NCBI GenBank assembly: GCA_036376245.1 | Contig: DASVAS010000035.1 | Span: 190,480-254,479 of the forward strand | Reading direction: 5' to 3' | Source of the DNA: DATARR01 sp036376245 | GTDB lineage: Bacteria; Acidobacteriota; Thermoanaerobaculia; Multivoradales; UBA5704 | DNA: 64,000 nucleotides | In this document: piece after piece, positions 52,494 through 60,876 of the stretch | Position numbering within the stretch: the stretch's first letter is position 1 | How the letters are laid out: each line of letters opens with the position of its first letter | Position numbers and translations under genes: made by a program | The notes under the pieces: model-generated | What the model was told of the DNA's origin: nothing | Databases searched by the model: none | What the model saw: only the letters and a program-made list of their open reading frames with translations

Positions 52494-53993
52494 TCAAGCG
52501 TCCGGATGGAGGAGACGGAGCACGCCCAGCAGGCTGTGGGGCTCATGCGGGCTGCTCCGCCAGCGGGAAGATCCCCGGACCAGCGACTGGACCTGCTTTC
52601 GCGCCTCGTCGCCGCCGGCCACCAGCACGCCCGCCGAGCCGCGCGGGCCGCTGCTTTCGAGCCGCTGCACCACGCCGCGCACGGTCTCCAGCGCGTCCGT
52701 TCCCCGCATCCAGACGAGGACGCCCGCGCAGCCGGGGACGATGGCGTTGATCTGCGGCTGGGCCGCGCCGGTCAGCACCTGCACGTGCAGGGATAGCTTG
52801 CCCCGGCGGCTGGGGAAGTTGACGCTGCCGGCGCGGCGCAGCTCGACCTGTTCCACCAGCCGGCGCAGGCCTTCGTTCTGGCGGAAGCCGGGTCCTTCCT
52901 CGATGAGCTGGCGCAGGACCGGCCAGACCTCCGGCTCCACCAGGATGAGATAGGGCAGGGCGCTGGCGGCGAAGCCCGCCGCGGCCGCCGCCTCGATCAG
53001 ATCCTCGATGGAGACCTGGAACAGCAGGGAGGAGGAGATCTCGCTGGTGTTCTGGAGCTCGGCGTCGGTCTCGGCGGACTTCGGGGCGACGGCGCCGCGT
53101 TCCACCAGCAGGGCCACGGCGAGCCGGGTGGAGAGGGGAGCCTCGGCCTCGTCGGCGATCAAGTCGAAGAGGCGGACGCCCGGCTCCTGGAGCACGCGGT
53201 CGAAGACCCGCCGCAGGGGCAGGCCCTTGAAGCCCGAGTCCACGGCGGGCAGGTTCGGCGTCAGGGCCTGGAGCGGCTGCCCGGTGGGCGGCAGTTGATG
53301 GCGCCGCTGGCCGATCTCGTCCTTGAGCCACGCCGACTCCATGAGGATCTCCTGGAGCGGCAGGGGGGCGGCCGTCTGCGAGACCTCCAGCGGGGCCGGA
53401 TCGAAGCGGAAGCCGCCTTCCTCGTGGGAGAGCAGGGCCAGCAGCGCCTCCCGGCCGTGCAGACCCTGCCAGCGGGCCTCGACCGCGTCGCCGTCGCGCA
53501 TCGCGAGGGTGCCGGCGCCGGTCGCCGCCTTGACCCGCAGGATGCCGGTCTTGCGCACCTGTCCCAGGTACTGGAGGAGAGCCCAGAGCGGATGGTTCGC
53601 GAGATCGCCCTGGAGGACCTGGAGAACGGCGGTGCGCTGGGCCAGCAGCCGGTCCAGCCGGAGGAGCAACTCTTCGAGATCGCAGGGGCGCGTGAGGTAT
53701 TCGTCCGCGCCGGCCCGCAGAGCGGCGACGCGGTCGGCCGGGGTGTTCCGGTCCGAGAGCATGAGGATGGGGACGGACCGCGTGGACGGCTGGTTGCGGA
53801 GCCCCTCCACGGTGGACAGCCCGGCGGCGGGGGATTCGCCGAGCACGACGAGGTCCACCTGCTGGTCCTGGGCCATGGCGACGGCCCGCGCGCCGTCGTT
53901 GAGGCGGCGGACCTCGTGTCCGGCCACGTGCAGGCGGTCCGCGAGCACGGCCGCGAACACGGAATCGCTCTCGATCACCAGGACTTTCGCCAC
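52494..53993 (-). CDS. Degenerate-receiver plus DUF4388 regulator
   Basis: A 499-residue protein. The receiver domain (1-120) begins KVLVIESDSVFAAVLADRL, but the phospho-acceptor position reads VDLVVLGESPAAG, with Gly instead of Asp, and the conserved Lys region is YLTRPCDL with Arg. It is a pseudo-receiver unlikely to be phosphorylated. A DUF4388/PATAN-like domain follows (GDLANHPLWALLQYLGQVRKT). The rest is helical with no recognised catalytic site. First gene of the operon with the DegV fusion. Confidence 0.82.
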   Translation of the reverse strand: MAKVLVIESDSVFAAVLADRLHVAGHEVRRLNDGARAVAMAQDQQVDLVVLGESPAAGLSTVEGLRNQPSTRSVPILMLSDRNTPADRVAALRAGADEYLTRPCDLEELLLRLDRLLAQRTAVLQVLQGDLANHPLWALLQYLGQVRKTGILRVKAATGAGTLAMRDGDAVEARWQGLHGREALLALLSHEEGGFRFDPAPLEVSQTAAPLPLQEILMESAWLKDEIGQRRHQLPPTGQPLQALTPNLPAVDSGFKGLPLRRVFDRVLQEPGVRLFDLIADEAEAPLSTRLAVALLVERGAVAPKSAETDAELQNTSEISSSLLFQVSIEDLIEAAAAAGFAASALPYLILVEPEVWPVLRQLIEEGPGFRQNEGLRRLVEQVELRRAGSVNFPSRRGKLSLHVQVLTGAAQPQINAIVPGCAGVLVWMRGTDALETVRGVVQRLESSGPRGSAGVLVAGGDEARKQVQSLVRGSSRWRSSPHEPHSLLGVLRLLHPDA

Positions 53994-54102
53994 GGCATCC
54001 CTCTCCGGTCTTCAGCAGGAACGGAGACCATTGTATGCGGGAGAACGCCGGAAGGGAGGGGAAATCCTCAGGGTGGGGTGGTGATTGGGGCGGCATGCCC
54101 TT

Positions 54103-54271
54103 CGAAACCTCACCCCCTGGCCCCCTCTCCCAGCCCCCGTCCCCCACCCGGGAGAGGGGGGACGATGACTCAACGATCTTGCCAAGCTCAGCAAGACCTT
54201 GATCGCAGGGCCCTCCCTCTCCCGGGGGCGGGCGGCAGGGAGATGGGAGAGGGACCGAGGGTGAGGTCTCG
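54103..54271. repeat. CCTCACCC-family palindromic repeat, full copy
   Basis: CGAAACCTCACCC opens and GGGTGAGGTCTCG closes the element; inner hairpins CCCTCTCCC/GGGAGAGGG. It fills most of the 303-base gap between the regulator start (53993) and the end of the hydroxylase operon (54297). Confidence 0.87.
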
Positions 54272-54296
54272 AAGGGGCAGATCGCCCGCCTGGCAA

Positions 54297-55346
54297 CTAT
54301 CCTAGAACCCGCAACACCTCATGCTTCGGAGCCAGCCGCCCCGGCTCCATCCCCGCCGTCTCCCGCAGGGCGGCCTCGGTGTAGCGCTGCACCATCACCC
54401 CGCGCCAGGGGGTGTTGAAGTCGGTGTTGTCCATGGGCGTCGCCACCTTGCGCGCCAGCTTCGCGGCTTCGGCGATCGTCTCCTCGTTCAGTGGCTTGCC
54501 GACCAGGAAGGACGATGCGTCCAGGGCCGGGATGGGGTAGGAGGCGACGGCGCCGAGGAAGATCCTGGCGTTGGTGACGATCCCCGCCGGGTCGGTCCAG
54601 ACGGCGGCGGCCACGGAGAGGACGGCGAAGTCGATGGAGCCGCGGCGGCGGAGCTTCCAGAAGGCGGAGCGGCAATGCGCGGCGTCCGCTCCCGGCGGGA
54701 GATGGACGCCGGTCAGGATCTCGTCCGGACGCTTGGTGAGGTAGGAGATGCCGTCGTCGCGGTAGAGATCCTCGAGGGGGAGCGTCCGCTCGCCCCGCGT
54801 GGAGAGGAGCTGCACCCGGGCTCCCAGGGCGCAGAGCATGGGCGCGGAGTCGGAGGCGGTGTGGGCCCAGCAGCGGGGCGAGCTGGTGGCCACCCAGCAG
54901 ATCTTCCCCTCCTCCTTCATGCAGTAGTCGATCGAGCGGCGCCATTCCTCGGTCTGGTTGTAGTAGGTGCAGCGCGTGTCCACGCAGAGGTTGCCGCCCA
55001 GCGTCCCCATCTGCCGCAGGGGCGGCGAGGAGATCGAATTCACCGCCTCGGCGAAGGCGGGGTAGCGCTCGCGGATCGCCGGGTGGCGGACGACGTCGGC
55101 CAGCGGCGTCGTGGCGCCGATGTGGACCTCGCCGTTGACGTCGATCCCCGCGAGGCCGGGGATGCCCATCAGGCTCACCACGGCCGCGGCCTTCTGATGC
55201 CGGCGCTTCATGTTGGGCCAGAGGTCGGTGCCGCCGGCCACGAGGCGGACGATCTCGCCCTCGGCGGCGCCCTCCCCGGCGAGCACGGCTGCGGCGTCCT
55301 CCAGCGTGCGGGCCTGATGGAAACGGAACGGCGGCAGGCGCAGCAT
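54297..55346 (-). CDS. Molybdenum hydroxylase FAD subunit with an inserted [4Fe-4S] loop, 4-hydroxybenzoyl-CoA-reductase beta-like
   Basis: A 349-residue protein of the CoxM/HcrB family. The FAD-binding signatures RLVAGGTDLWPNMKRR and RQMGTLGGNLCVDTRC are clear. Between residues 121 and 159 lies a Cys-rich insertion: Cys121, Cys126, Cys142, Cys150 and Cys159. Only the FAD subunit of 4-hydroxybenzoyl-CoA reductase is known to carry such a loop, which binds an extra [4Fe-4S] cluster and lets the enzyme run reductively. ATG follows directly on the Mo-subunit stop with GAGGGAG upstream. Last gene of the operon. Confidence 0.86.
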   Translation of the reverse strand: MLRLPPFRFHQARTLEDAAAVLAGEGAAEGEIVRLVAGGTDLWPNMKRRHQKAAAVVSLMGIPGLAGIDVNGEVHIGATTPLADVVRHPAIRERYPAFAEAVNSISSPPLRQMGTLGGNLCVDTRCTYYNQTEEWRRSIDYCMKEEGKICWVATSSPRCWAHTASDSAPMLCALGARVQLLSTRGERTLPLEDLYRDDGISYLTKRPDEILTGVHLPPGADAAHCRSAFWKLRRRGSIDFAVLSVAAAVWTDPAGIVTNARIFLGAVASYPIPALDASSFLVGKPLNEETIAEAAKLARKVATPMDNTDFNTPWRGVMVQRYTEAALRETAGMEPGRLAPKHEVLRVLG

Positions 55347-57911
55347 CTACTTCGCTCCCTCAAGATCGGTGGTCAGCGCGGCCAGCTTCTTCTTCCGCAG
55401 CGCCTCCTCGCGGGTCATCATCGTGCCCGAGGCGGAGCGCATGCCGGAGCGGAGCTTTTCGCGGTAGTCGTTGATGGCCGTGCCGTCGCCGCCCTGCTCG
55501 GGGGTGGGCACGAGGAGCGTCTCGCCGAAATCCACCTGTGGGAAAGCCTTGGGACCGAAGCGCGGCTCCTGGCCTTTCCGCTTCGCCTCCAGCGCCTTCA
55601 GCACCATGTGCGGATGGATCGGCACCTGGTCGACCCGCACGCCGAGCGCGTCGTAGAGGGCGTTCGCCACCGCGGGCATCATCGGCAGCAGCGGGCCCTG
55701 GCCCACCTCCTTGGCGCCGAAGGGGCCTCGCGGGTCGGGATCCTCGATCAGATAGGTGGTGACCGGCGGCATGTCCGCGAAGGTCGGGCTCTTGTACTCC
55801 AGCACCGAGGGGTGCCGGTGCACCAGGGCCGAGGAGAGGTGGCGCGGCAGCCGGCGGAAGGCCTGCTCTTCCATCATCACCTCGCCGAGACCCATGTAGA
55901 CGCTCCCCTCGACCTGTCCCATGACCAGCACGGGGTTGAGCGAGCGGCCGATGTCGTGCGCCATCCAGACGTGGACGGGATTCCAGAGGCCGGTCTCGGG
56001 ATCGGCTTCGACCTCGACCACCGCCGCCGAGTAGGAGTAGGCGGGGGAGGGGCCGACGCCCGCGCCCCGGTAGCGGCCCGGCGAGCGCGGCGGGATGTAG
56101 CTCCCCGTGGTGCCGAGAGTGCCGAAGCGCGCCTCGGTGGCGATCACCGCGTCCTGGAAGGTCAGCCCGCGGTCCGGGTCCTCGGCGTCGAACACCCGGC
56201 GCTCGGAGAAGACCAGGCGCGAGGACGGCACCTCCAGTTGCTCGGAGACGGCCTTGGCGATCATCTCCCGTGCCCGCTCGGCGGCCTGGAGCGCGGCGTT
56301 GCCCATCATCAGGGTGACCCGGGACGAATAGCTGCCGAGGTCCACCGGCGTCAGGTCTGTGTCGCCCACGCAGAGGCGGATGTCGGAGAGCGAGACCCCC
56401 AGCACCTCGGCCACGATGGCGGCGAGGACGGAGTCCGATCCCTGCCCGATCTCCGACTCGCCGCAGAACACGGCGACGCCGCCCGAGCGGTCGAGCTTCA
56501 GCATCACGCCCGACTGCGGCATGTGGTTCCAGTAGATCGGCAGACCCGCGCCGCAGAGATAGGAGCCGCAGGCGAGCCCCAGGCCCCGCCCCTCGGGCAG
56601 GCGGCCCCAGCGCTCGCGGAAATCGCTCCCCTCGACCACGGCCTCGATGCAGCGCCGCAGTCCCATGGAGCCGATCTTCAGCCAGTTGGCCGTCACCGTG
56701 TCCGGCTCGGCGAGCATGTTCAGCCGCAGGTCGGCGGGATTGATCCCCAGCTTGACGGCGATCTTGTCCAGTTGCACCTCGAAGCCGAAGCGCGGCTGCG
56801 GCGTGCCGTGGCCGCGCTTGGGGCCGCACGGCGGCTTGTTGGTGAAGCAGCGCACGCCCTCGAACTGATAGGCGGGCAGCTTGTAGGTGACCGTCTGCAA
56901 CGCGCCGGTGTAGTAGGTCGAGGCCACGCCGTAGCTGCCGTAGGAGCCGCCGTCGAGGGCGGTGCGCAGGCGCTGGGCGGTGATCGTTCCGTCCTTCTTG
57001 ACCCCCGTCTTCATCTCCATCAGCACGGGATGCCGGCCGCGATGGCAGTAGAAGACCTCCTCGCGGGTGAGGGTGATCTTGGCCGGCCGGCCGAGCTTCA
57101 AGGCCATCTTCGCCACCACGATCTCGTGGTTGAAGGGATCGCTCTTGCCGCCGAAGCCGCCGCCGTTGGGGCACGCCACGACGCGCACGCGCGACGCCGG
57201 CAGCTCCAGCACCTTGGCGAGCGCGCGGTGGACGTAGTGCGGCGTCTGGGTGGAGGAGTAGAGGGTCACCCGGTCGTCGTCCTCGGGGACGGCCACGGCG
57301 CTGTGCTGCTCCATGGGCAGGTGGGTGTTGCCCTCGTAATAGAAGACGTCCTCGAAGATCTCGTCCGCGTCCTCGAAGCCTTCCTCGACCGCGCCGAACT
57401 TCATGGAGACGACCTTGTGGACGTTGCCGTGGTCGCCGTAGTCGTGGATCCGCGGCTCGGGCGTCGCGATGGCCTCCTCGATGGAGGAGATGGTGGGCAG
57501 CGGCTCGTACTCGACCTTGACCAAGAGGGCCGCCTCGTACGCCGCGTCCTCGGTCGTGGCGGCGACGGCGACCACGGGATCGCCCACGAAGCGGACCTTG
57601 TCGGGGCAGAGCGCGTGCTCGTCCTGCGAAACCGGCAGGATGCCGAAGGTGTTCGGCATCTCCTGGCCCGTGAGGTATCCCAGATAGCCGGGGACCTTCT
57701 CCGCCTCGGTCGTGTCGATGGACTTGATGAGCGCGTGGGGCACGGTCGAGCGGACCAGGCGGACGTAGCACATGCGGGGGAACGCGAGGTCGTCCGCGAA
57801 CCGGGTGGCGCCGGTGACCTTGGCGCGGCCGTCCACGCGGCGGAACGGCTTGCCGATGATGTTGGGCTCGCGTTCGGGCTCGGGCTCAGGCTTGAGAAGA
57901 GGTTCGGCCAT
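55347..57911 (-). CDS. Molybdenum hydroxylase large (Mo-MCD) subunit
   Basis: An 854-residue xanthine-oxidase-family large subunit. It binds molybdopterin cytosine dinucleotide and holds the substrate. Visible are the entry TGATRFADDL, GGGFGGKSDP, YYHRGRHPVLMEMKTG-like loop (FYCHRGRHP), GRPAKITLTREEVF, KPPCGPKRGHGTPQPRFGFE and, near the end, the catalytic Glu in PFGAKEVGQGPLL. It supports a hydroxylase or aromatic-CoA reductase, consistent with its FAD subunit partner. Middle gene of the three-gene operon. Confidence 0.92.
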   Translation of the reverse strand: MAEPLLKPEPEPEREPNIIGKPFRRVDGRAKVTGATRFADDLAFPRMCYVRLVRSTVPHALIKSIDTTEAEKVPGYLGYLTGQEMPNTFGILPVSQDEHALCPDKVRFVGDPVVAVAATTEDAAYEAALLVKVEYEPLPTISSIEEAIATPEPRIHDYGDHGNVHKVVSMKFGAVEEGFEDADEIFEDVFYYEGNTHLPMEQHSAVAVPEDDDRVTLYSSTQTPHYVHRALAKVLELPASRVRVVACPNGGGFGGKSDPFNHEIVVAKMALKLGRPAKITLTREEVFYCHRGRHPVLMEMKTGVKKDGTITAQRLRTALDGGSYGSYGVASTYYTGALQTVTYKLPAYQFEGVRCFTNKPPCGPKRGHGTPQPRFGFEVQLDKIAVKLGINPADLRLNMLAEPDTVTANWLKIGSMGLRRCIEAVVEGSDFRERWGRLPEGRGLGLACGSYLCGAGLPIYWNHMPQSGVMLKLDRSGGVAVFCGESEIGQGSDSVLAAIVAEVLGVSLSDIRLCVGDTDLTPVDLGSYSSRVTLMMGNAALQAAERAREMIAKAVSEQLEVPSSRLVFSERRVFDAEDPDRGLTFQDAVIATEARFGTLGTTGSYIPPRSPGRYRGAGVGPSPAYSYSAAVVEVEADPETGLWNPVHVWMAHDIGRSLNPVLVMGQVEGSVYMGLGEVMMEEQAFRRLPRHLSSALVHRHPSVLEYKSPTFADMPPVTTYLIEDPDPRGPFGAKEVGQGPLLPMMPAVANALYDALGVRVDQVPIHPHMVLKALEAKRKGQEPRFGPKAFPQVDFGETLLVPTPEQGGDGTAINDYREKLRSGMRSASGTMMTREEALRKKKLAALTTDLEGAK

Positions 57912-57926
57912 GGTGATTTCTGTTCC

Positions 57927-58457
57927 TTATCCAGCCGGGTCCATCGCGCCGTAGAAAACCTCGTCCGGCGGCGTCCAGTCTTCGCCGCGCATCTTCGCGG
58001 CGGCCCATTCGATGCCTTCGAGGATCTTGTGGTAGCCGGTGCAGCGGCAGAGATTGCCGGCCAGGGCTTCCTGGATCTCCGCGCGGGTGGGCTTGGGATT
58101 CTCGGCGAGCAAGGCCTTGGCCGCCATCAGGATGCCCGGTGTGCAGTAGCCGCACTGGGCCGCGCCGAGGTCCGCGAAGGCGGCCTGGAGGGGATGGAGG
58201 TCGTTGCCGAGCTGCATCCCTTCGACGGTCTCGATCGACTTCCCCCGCATCTCGGCGGCCAGCGCCAGGCACGAGAGCACGGGCCGGCCGTCCACCAGGA
58301 CCGTGCACGTGCCGCACTCGCCGAGCTCGCAGCCGTGCTTGGTGCCGGTGAGGGCGCATTCCTCCCGGAGAACCTCCAGCAGCGTGTGATGGGTGGGGAA
58401 GACCACGGCGCGGTCCTCGCCGTTGATGCGCAGCCTCAGGGTGGTCAGGTCGTCCAT
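57927..58457 (-). CDS. Molybdenum hydroxylase small [2Fe-2S] subunit
   Basis: A 176-residue protein with two [2Fe-2S] clusters: Cys43, Cys48, Cys51 and Cys63 (HGCELGECGTC then SC) and Cys102, Cys105, Cys137 and Cys139 (AQCGYCTPG, GNLCRCTGYHKI). ATG at 58457 with GAGGAG upstream is preferred; a much longer upstream frame runs through a decayed tetR and is an artefact. First gene of the operon. A perfect 8+8 palindrome lies 34 bases upstream. Confidence 0.94.
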   Translation of the reverse strand: MDDLTTLRLRINGEDRAVVFPTHHTLLEVLREECALTGTKHGCELGECGTCTVLVDGRPVLSCLALAAEMRGKSIETVEGMQLGNDLHPLQAAFADLGAAQCGYCTPGILMAAKALLAENPKPTRAEIQEALAGNLCRCTGYHKILEGIEWAAAKMRGEDWTPPDEVFYGAMDPAG

Positions 58458-58490
58458 CGACTCCTCTTGCAAGGGGGATCGCCGGTTGCG

Positions 58491-58510
58491 ATTTGAACCA
58501 GCGTTCAAAT
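58491..58510. promoter_or_regulatory. TetR-type operator upstream of the molybdenum hydroxylase operon
   Basis: ATTTGAAC (58491-58498), CAGC, GTTCAAAT (58503-58510): a perfect palindrome 34 bases upstream of the operon's first start codon. The same dyad lies over the start of the TetR gene at 61469-61488. Inferred to be the TetR regulator's binding site. Confidence 0.82.
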
Positions 58511-58558
58511 CGTGCCACCGCGGAGCCGTGGTGTCAAGTTGCGCAGGCGTGAGCGGTT

Positions 58559-58752
58559 TCAATCCCGGACGGCCAGGAGTCCCCGCACGAGAAGCTCGGC
58601 GCATTCGCGGCCGATCTCGCGGGCGCTCTTGCCGCCGTCCGGGCGGAACCACTTCACGGTCCAGTTCACGGCGCCGAGGAGGGCGAGCGCCGGAACGAGG
58701 CGAGCAGCTTTCCTTGTCCTTGAAGAAATAGTGGAGATTGCCGACCGCCGTG
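58559..58752 (-). pseudogene. Decayed tetR copy with internal deletion
   Basis: 58559-58700 closely matches the 3' end of the intact TetR gene (60877 onward), through the ligand-domain C-terminus. 58700-58752 resembles the DNA around the recognition helix of that gene (reverse strand encodes VGNLHYFFKDKES, compare VGNLYYYFKDKEE). About 260 bases between the two are missing, and the start is lost. Not expected to make a functional protein. Confidence 0.88.
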
Positions 58753-58756
58753 CAAC

Positions 58757-59230
58757 TCAGCGGCGATGGCTTGCCCAGTAATCCCGAAACGCCCGTAGAC
58801 GGGGGAGAACCTCGCGGTCCTTGGCTCGATTGGAGGCTACTTTGCTGGCGATGATGTCGTCGGGATGACAAACCGGAAACCCTTCGACCTCGATATGACG
58901 CTTCCAAGCTTTCTCGAAGCTCTCGATGCCATCCGGCGCGAAGATGAGATCTAGATCGAAGGGACCATCCTTGAGTTGGATGAAATCCTTGCCGCGACGT
59001 ATCTCGTCAGCCTGTTCTTCTGTCAAAGTAAATCCAAGATCGCGTAAGGCCTGGAGTGCCGCCTCCCCGTTCTCCGGGTCCTTTTCCAGAAAAAGGTCGG
59101 AATCCTGAGTTGTATCAGGATAGCCCAATAGGATTGCCCCAGATTTTCCCAGAAAGAGGTAACGGACTCGATAGCGAGCGAAAGCATTCCGAATCTCTTC
59201 GGCCTGTGTATATTCAAACTGCCGGGCCAT
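58757..59230 (-). CDS. Nucleotidyltransferase-like protein (AbiEii/DUF6036 style)
   Basis: A 157-residue protein, ATG at 59230 inside the preceding gene's 3' end. The core has YLFLGKSGAILLGYPDTTQDSDLFLE (G-x-S and D-x-D of the NTase fold) and a later acidic strand FDLDLIFAPDG. Proteins of this style are toxins or antitoxins of MNT/AbiE-type systems, or uncharacterised. The 78-residue gene upstream overlaps it by 17 bases, so they are a translation-coupled pair. Confidence 0.78.
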   Translation of the reverse strand: MARQFEYTQAEEIRNAFARYRVRYLFLGKSGAILLGYPDTTQDSDLFLEKDPENGEAALQALRDLGFTLTEEQADEIRRGKDFIQLKDGPFDLDLIFAPDGIESFEKAWKRHIEVEGFPVCHPDDIIASKVASNRAKDREVLPRLRAFRDYWASHRR

Positions 59231-59450
59231 AACCCAGCCATTCCGGAAGGTTCTCAGCACACCAGGCGCGATACTCGGCCGTTGTCGAGAAGGATCGGTA
59301 GGGTGCGTCGTCGAGGACGGGCTTGTAGGTGTGGACAAAGGCATACCGGAGCCGGGTCTGGAGAGGGCGTCGGGCTGCTGCCTCGAATTCCTTCTCCCAC
59401 TCCGAGAGCACGGCTGCTGGGATAACGGCCTGAGGATCTTTTTCCTCCAT
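59214..59450 (-). CDS. 78-residue protein coupled to the nucleotidyltransferase
   Basis: ATG at 59450; 78 residues, mostly helical (AVLSEWEKEFEAAARRPLQ), with LRYAFVHTYKPVLDD and STTAEYRAWCAENLPEWL. No known domain recognised. It overlaps the nucleotidyltransferase gene by 17 bases. Likely its partner (antitoxin or adaptor), by arrangement only. Confidence 0.7.
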   Translation of the reverse strand: MEEKDPQAVIPAAVLSEWEKEFEAAARRPLQTRLRYAFVHTYKPVLDDAPYRSFSTTAEYRAWCAENLPEWLGYGPAV

Positions 59451-59557
59451 GGCAAGACGATAGCACGGACTCGACTGAAGGTAGACGCGTACTAACCTTA
59501 CCGTCGGTGACGCCGCCAGCCGAAGTCACGAGCCAGCGAACGGCGAACCTGGAATCC

Positions 59558-60373
59558 TCAGGCCGGTCCGCCGCCAATGAGCCGCAGCATCTCGGCGCTG
59601 GCGGCGTCGGCTGGAAAGAAGGCTTCGATCGCCAGCTCGGCGAGGGTCAGATCCACGGGAGTGCCGAACACCGTCGTGGTGCTGATGAACGACAGCGTGC
59701 CGGCCGGCGTCATGAACCGCAGGGGCACGGCGATGCCGGCGAATTCGTAGTCGTCGGCGTCCTCGGCCTCAGGGGTGCCGTCTCCCGCCGGATAGTCGCG
59801 CAGCTCGTCGTACAGATCTCTCAACACCGGATCGCCGCTGGCTTCGATCTGCCGGTGCAGGCGGGCCAGGAGGTGGGCGCGCCACTGGCCGAGATTGGCG
59901 ATGCGCGGCGCGAGACCGCCGGGGTGGAGGCTCAGCCGCAGCACGTTGACCGGCGGTTGCAGCAGGGCGGCTTCCTCGACGCCTGCCAGCAGAGGCGGCA
60001 CCGCGGCGTTGGCCATCAGCAGCGTCCAGTGGCGGTCGATGGCCAGGGCCGGATAGGGCTCGTGGCCGGCCAGCACGCGCTCGATCGCGCCGCGGGCCGC
60101 CTGCATGGATGGATCGGCGAGCGGCCTTTCAGGAAACATGGGCGCGTAGCCCGCGGCCAGCAGCATGGCGTTGCGCTCGCGCAGCGGCACGTCCAGCCAC
60201 TCCGCCAGCCGCAGCAGCATGTCGCGGCTGGGCTGGGCGCGGCCGGTCTCCAGGAAGCTCAGATGGCGCGTCGAGATCTCGGCTTCACAGGCCAGATCGA
60301 GCTGGCTCATCCGGCGGCGCTGCCGCCACTGCCGCAACAGCTCGCCTACAGGGACTCGGGATTGGGCCTCCAT
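59558..60373 (-). CDS. XRE-family transcriptional regulator with MmyB-like ligand domain
   Basis: A 271-residue protein. The N-terminal HTH (about 10-65) shows LLRQWRQRRRMSQLDLACEA and STRHLSFLETGRAQPSRDM, characteristic of MmyB-type XRE regulators. The C-terminal half (about 100-265) is a PAS-like ligand-binding domain (WTLLMANAAVPPLL, FAGIAVPLRFMTPAG). ATG at 60373 is preferred over a GTG nine bases upstream; neither has a clear ribosome site. It is divergent from the small membrane protein gene at 60478 with a palindrome between them. Confidence 0.9.
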   Translation of the reverse strand: MEAQSRVPVGELLRQWRQRRRMSQLDLACEAEISTRHLSFLETGRAQPSRDMLLRLAEWLDVPLRERNAMLLAAGYAPMFPERPLADPSMQAARGAIERVLAGHEPYPALAIDRHWTLLMANAAVPPLLAGVEEAALLQPPVNVLRLSLHPGGLAPRIANLGQWRAHLLARLHRQIEASGDPVLRDLYDELRDYPAGDGTPEAEDADDYEFAGIAVPLRFMTPAGTLSFISTTTVFGTPVDLTLAELAIEAFFPADAASAEMLRLIGGGPA

Positions 60374-60409
60374 GAGCGGCACGATAGCGCAGCCGCCGGC
60401 GCCAGGGAC

Positions 60410-60426
60410 ATTACCTCGCGGGTAAT
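60410..60426. promoter_or_regulatory. Putative XRE operator in a divergent intergenic region
   Basis: ATTACC (60410-60415), TCGCG, GGTAAT (60421-60426), a perfect inverted repeat midway between the divergent XRE regulator and the membrane protein gene. Placed for control of both genes. Confidence 0.72.
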
Positions 60427-60477
60427 CGACAGGCCGCGCCGCTCCCGCCGACGATAGGGGAAGAAAGGAGAAATCTC

Positions 60478-60870
60478 ATGCCTGATTCGACCTTCCTCCG
60501 CCGCGTGCTCATCCTGGACGCCGTCTCCAGCGCCGCCATGGGGGCGCTCCTGCTGCTCGCCATGACGCCGCTCACCTCCCTGTTCGGCCTCTCCAGACCG
60601 TTGCTCCTCTGGACGGGCCTGAGCCTGCTGCCCTTCGCCGCCTTCGTGGGATGGCTTGCCACGCGCGAGCTGCCGCCGCGGGCGGCGGTGTGGGCCGTCG
60701 TCGTCCTCAACGCCTTCTGGGCGGTGGACAGTCTGCTACTGCTCGTGGCGGGCTGGATCGAGCCCACGCCGCTGGGAGCGGTCTTCGTAGTGTTCCAGGC
60801 GCTGTTCGTGGGGGGCTTGGCGGCCCTTCAACTCGCCGGACTGCGCAGGATCAGGCTCGCGTTGGCCTGA
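60478..60870 (+). CDS. Small four-helix membrane protein
   Basis: A 130-residue inner-membrane protein with four hydrophobic segments (about 8-30, 38-62, 72-95 and 102-125; for example SSAAMGALLLLAMTPL, AVWAVVVLNAFWAV). AAGGAGAAATCTC precedes ATG 60478. No defined family is recognised; it is similar in size to DoxX-like or DUF4383-type proteins. The XRE regulator is divergent and probably controls it. Convergent with the TetR gene 6 bases downstream. Confidence 0.85.
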   Translation: MPDSTFLRRVLILDAVSSAAMGALLLLAMTPLTSLFGLSRPLLLWTGLSLLPFAAFVGWLATRELPPRAAVWAVVVLNAFWAVDSLLLLVAGWIEPTPLGAVFVVFQALFVGGLAALQLAGLRRIRLALA

Positions 60871-60876
60871 GCGGTT

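Noticed and set aside
54321..58496. A 1391-codon plus-strand frame across the molybdenum hydroxylase operon
   Set aside because: It is the antisense of three well-supported genes. Its composition is Gly/Arg/His-rich low-complexity typical of shadow frames in high-GC DNA, and it lacks any domain.
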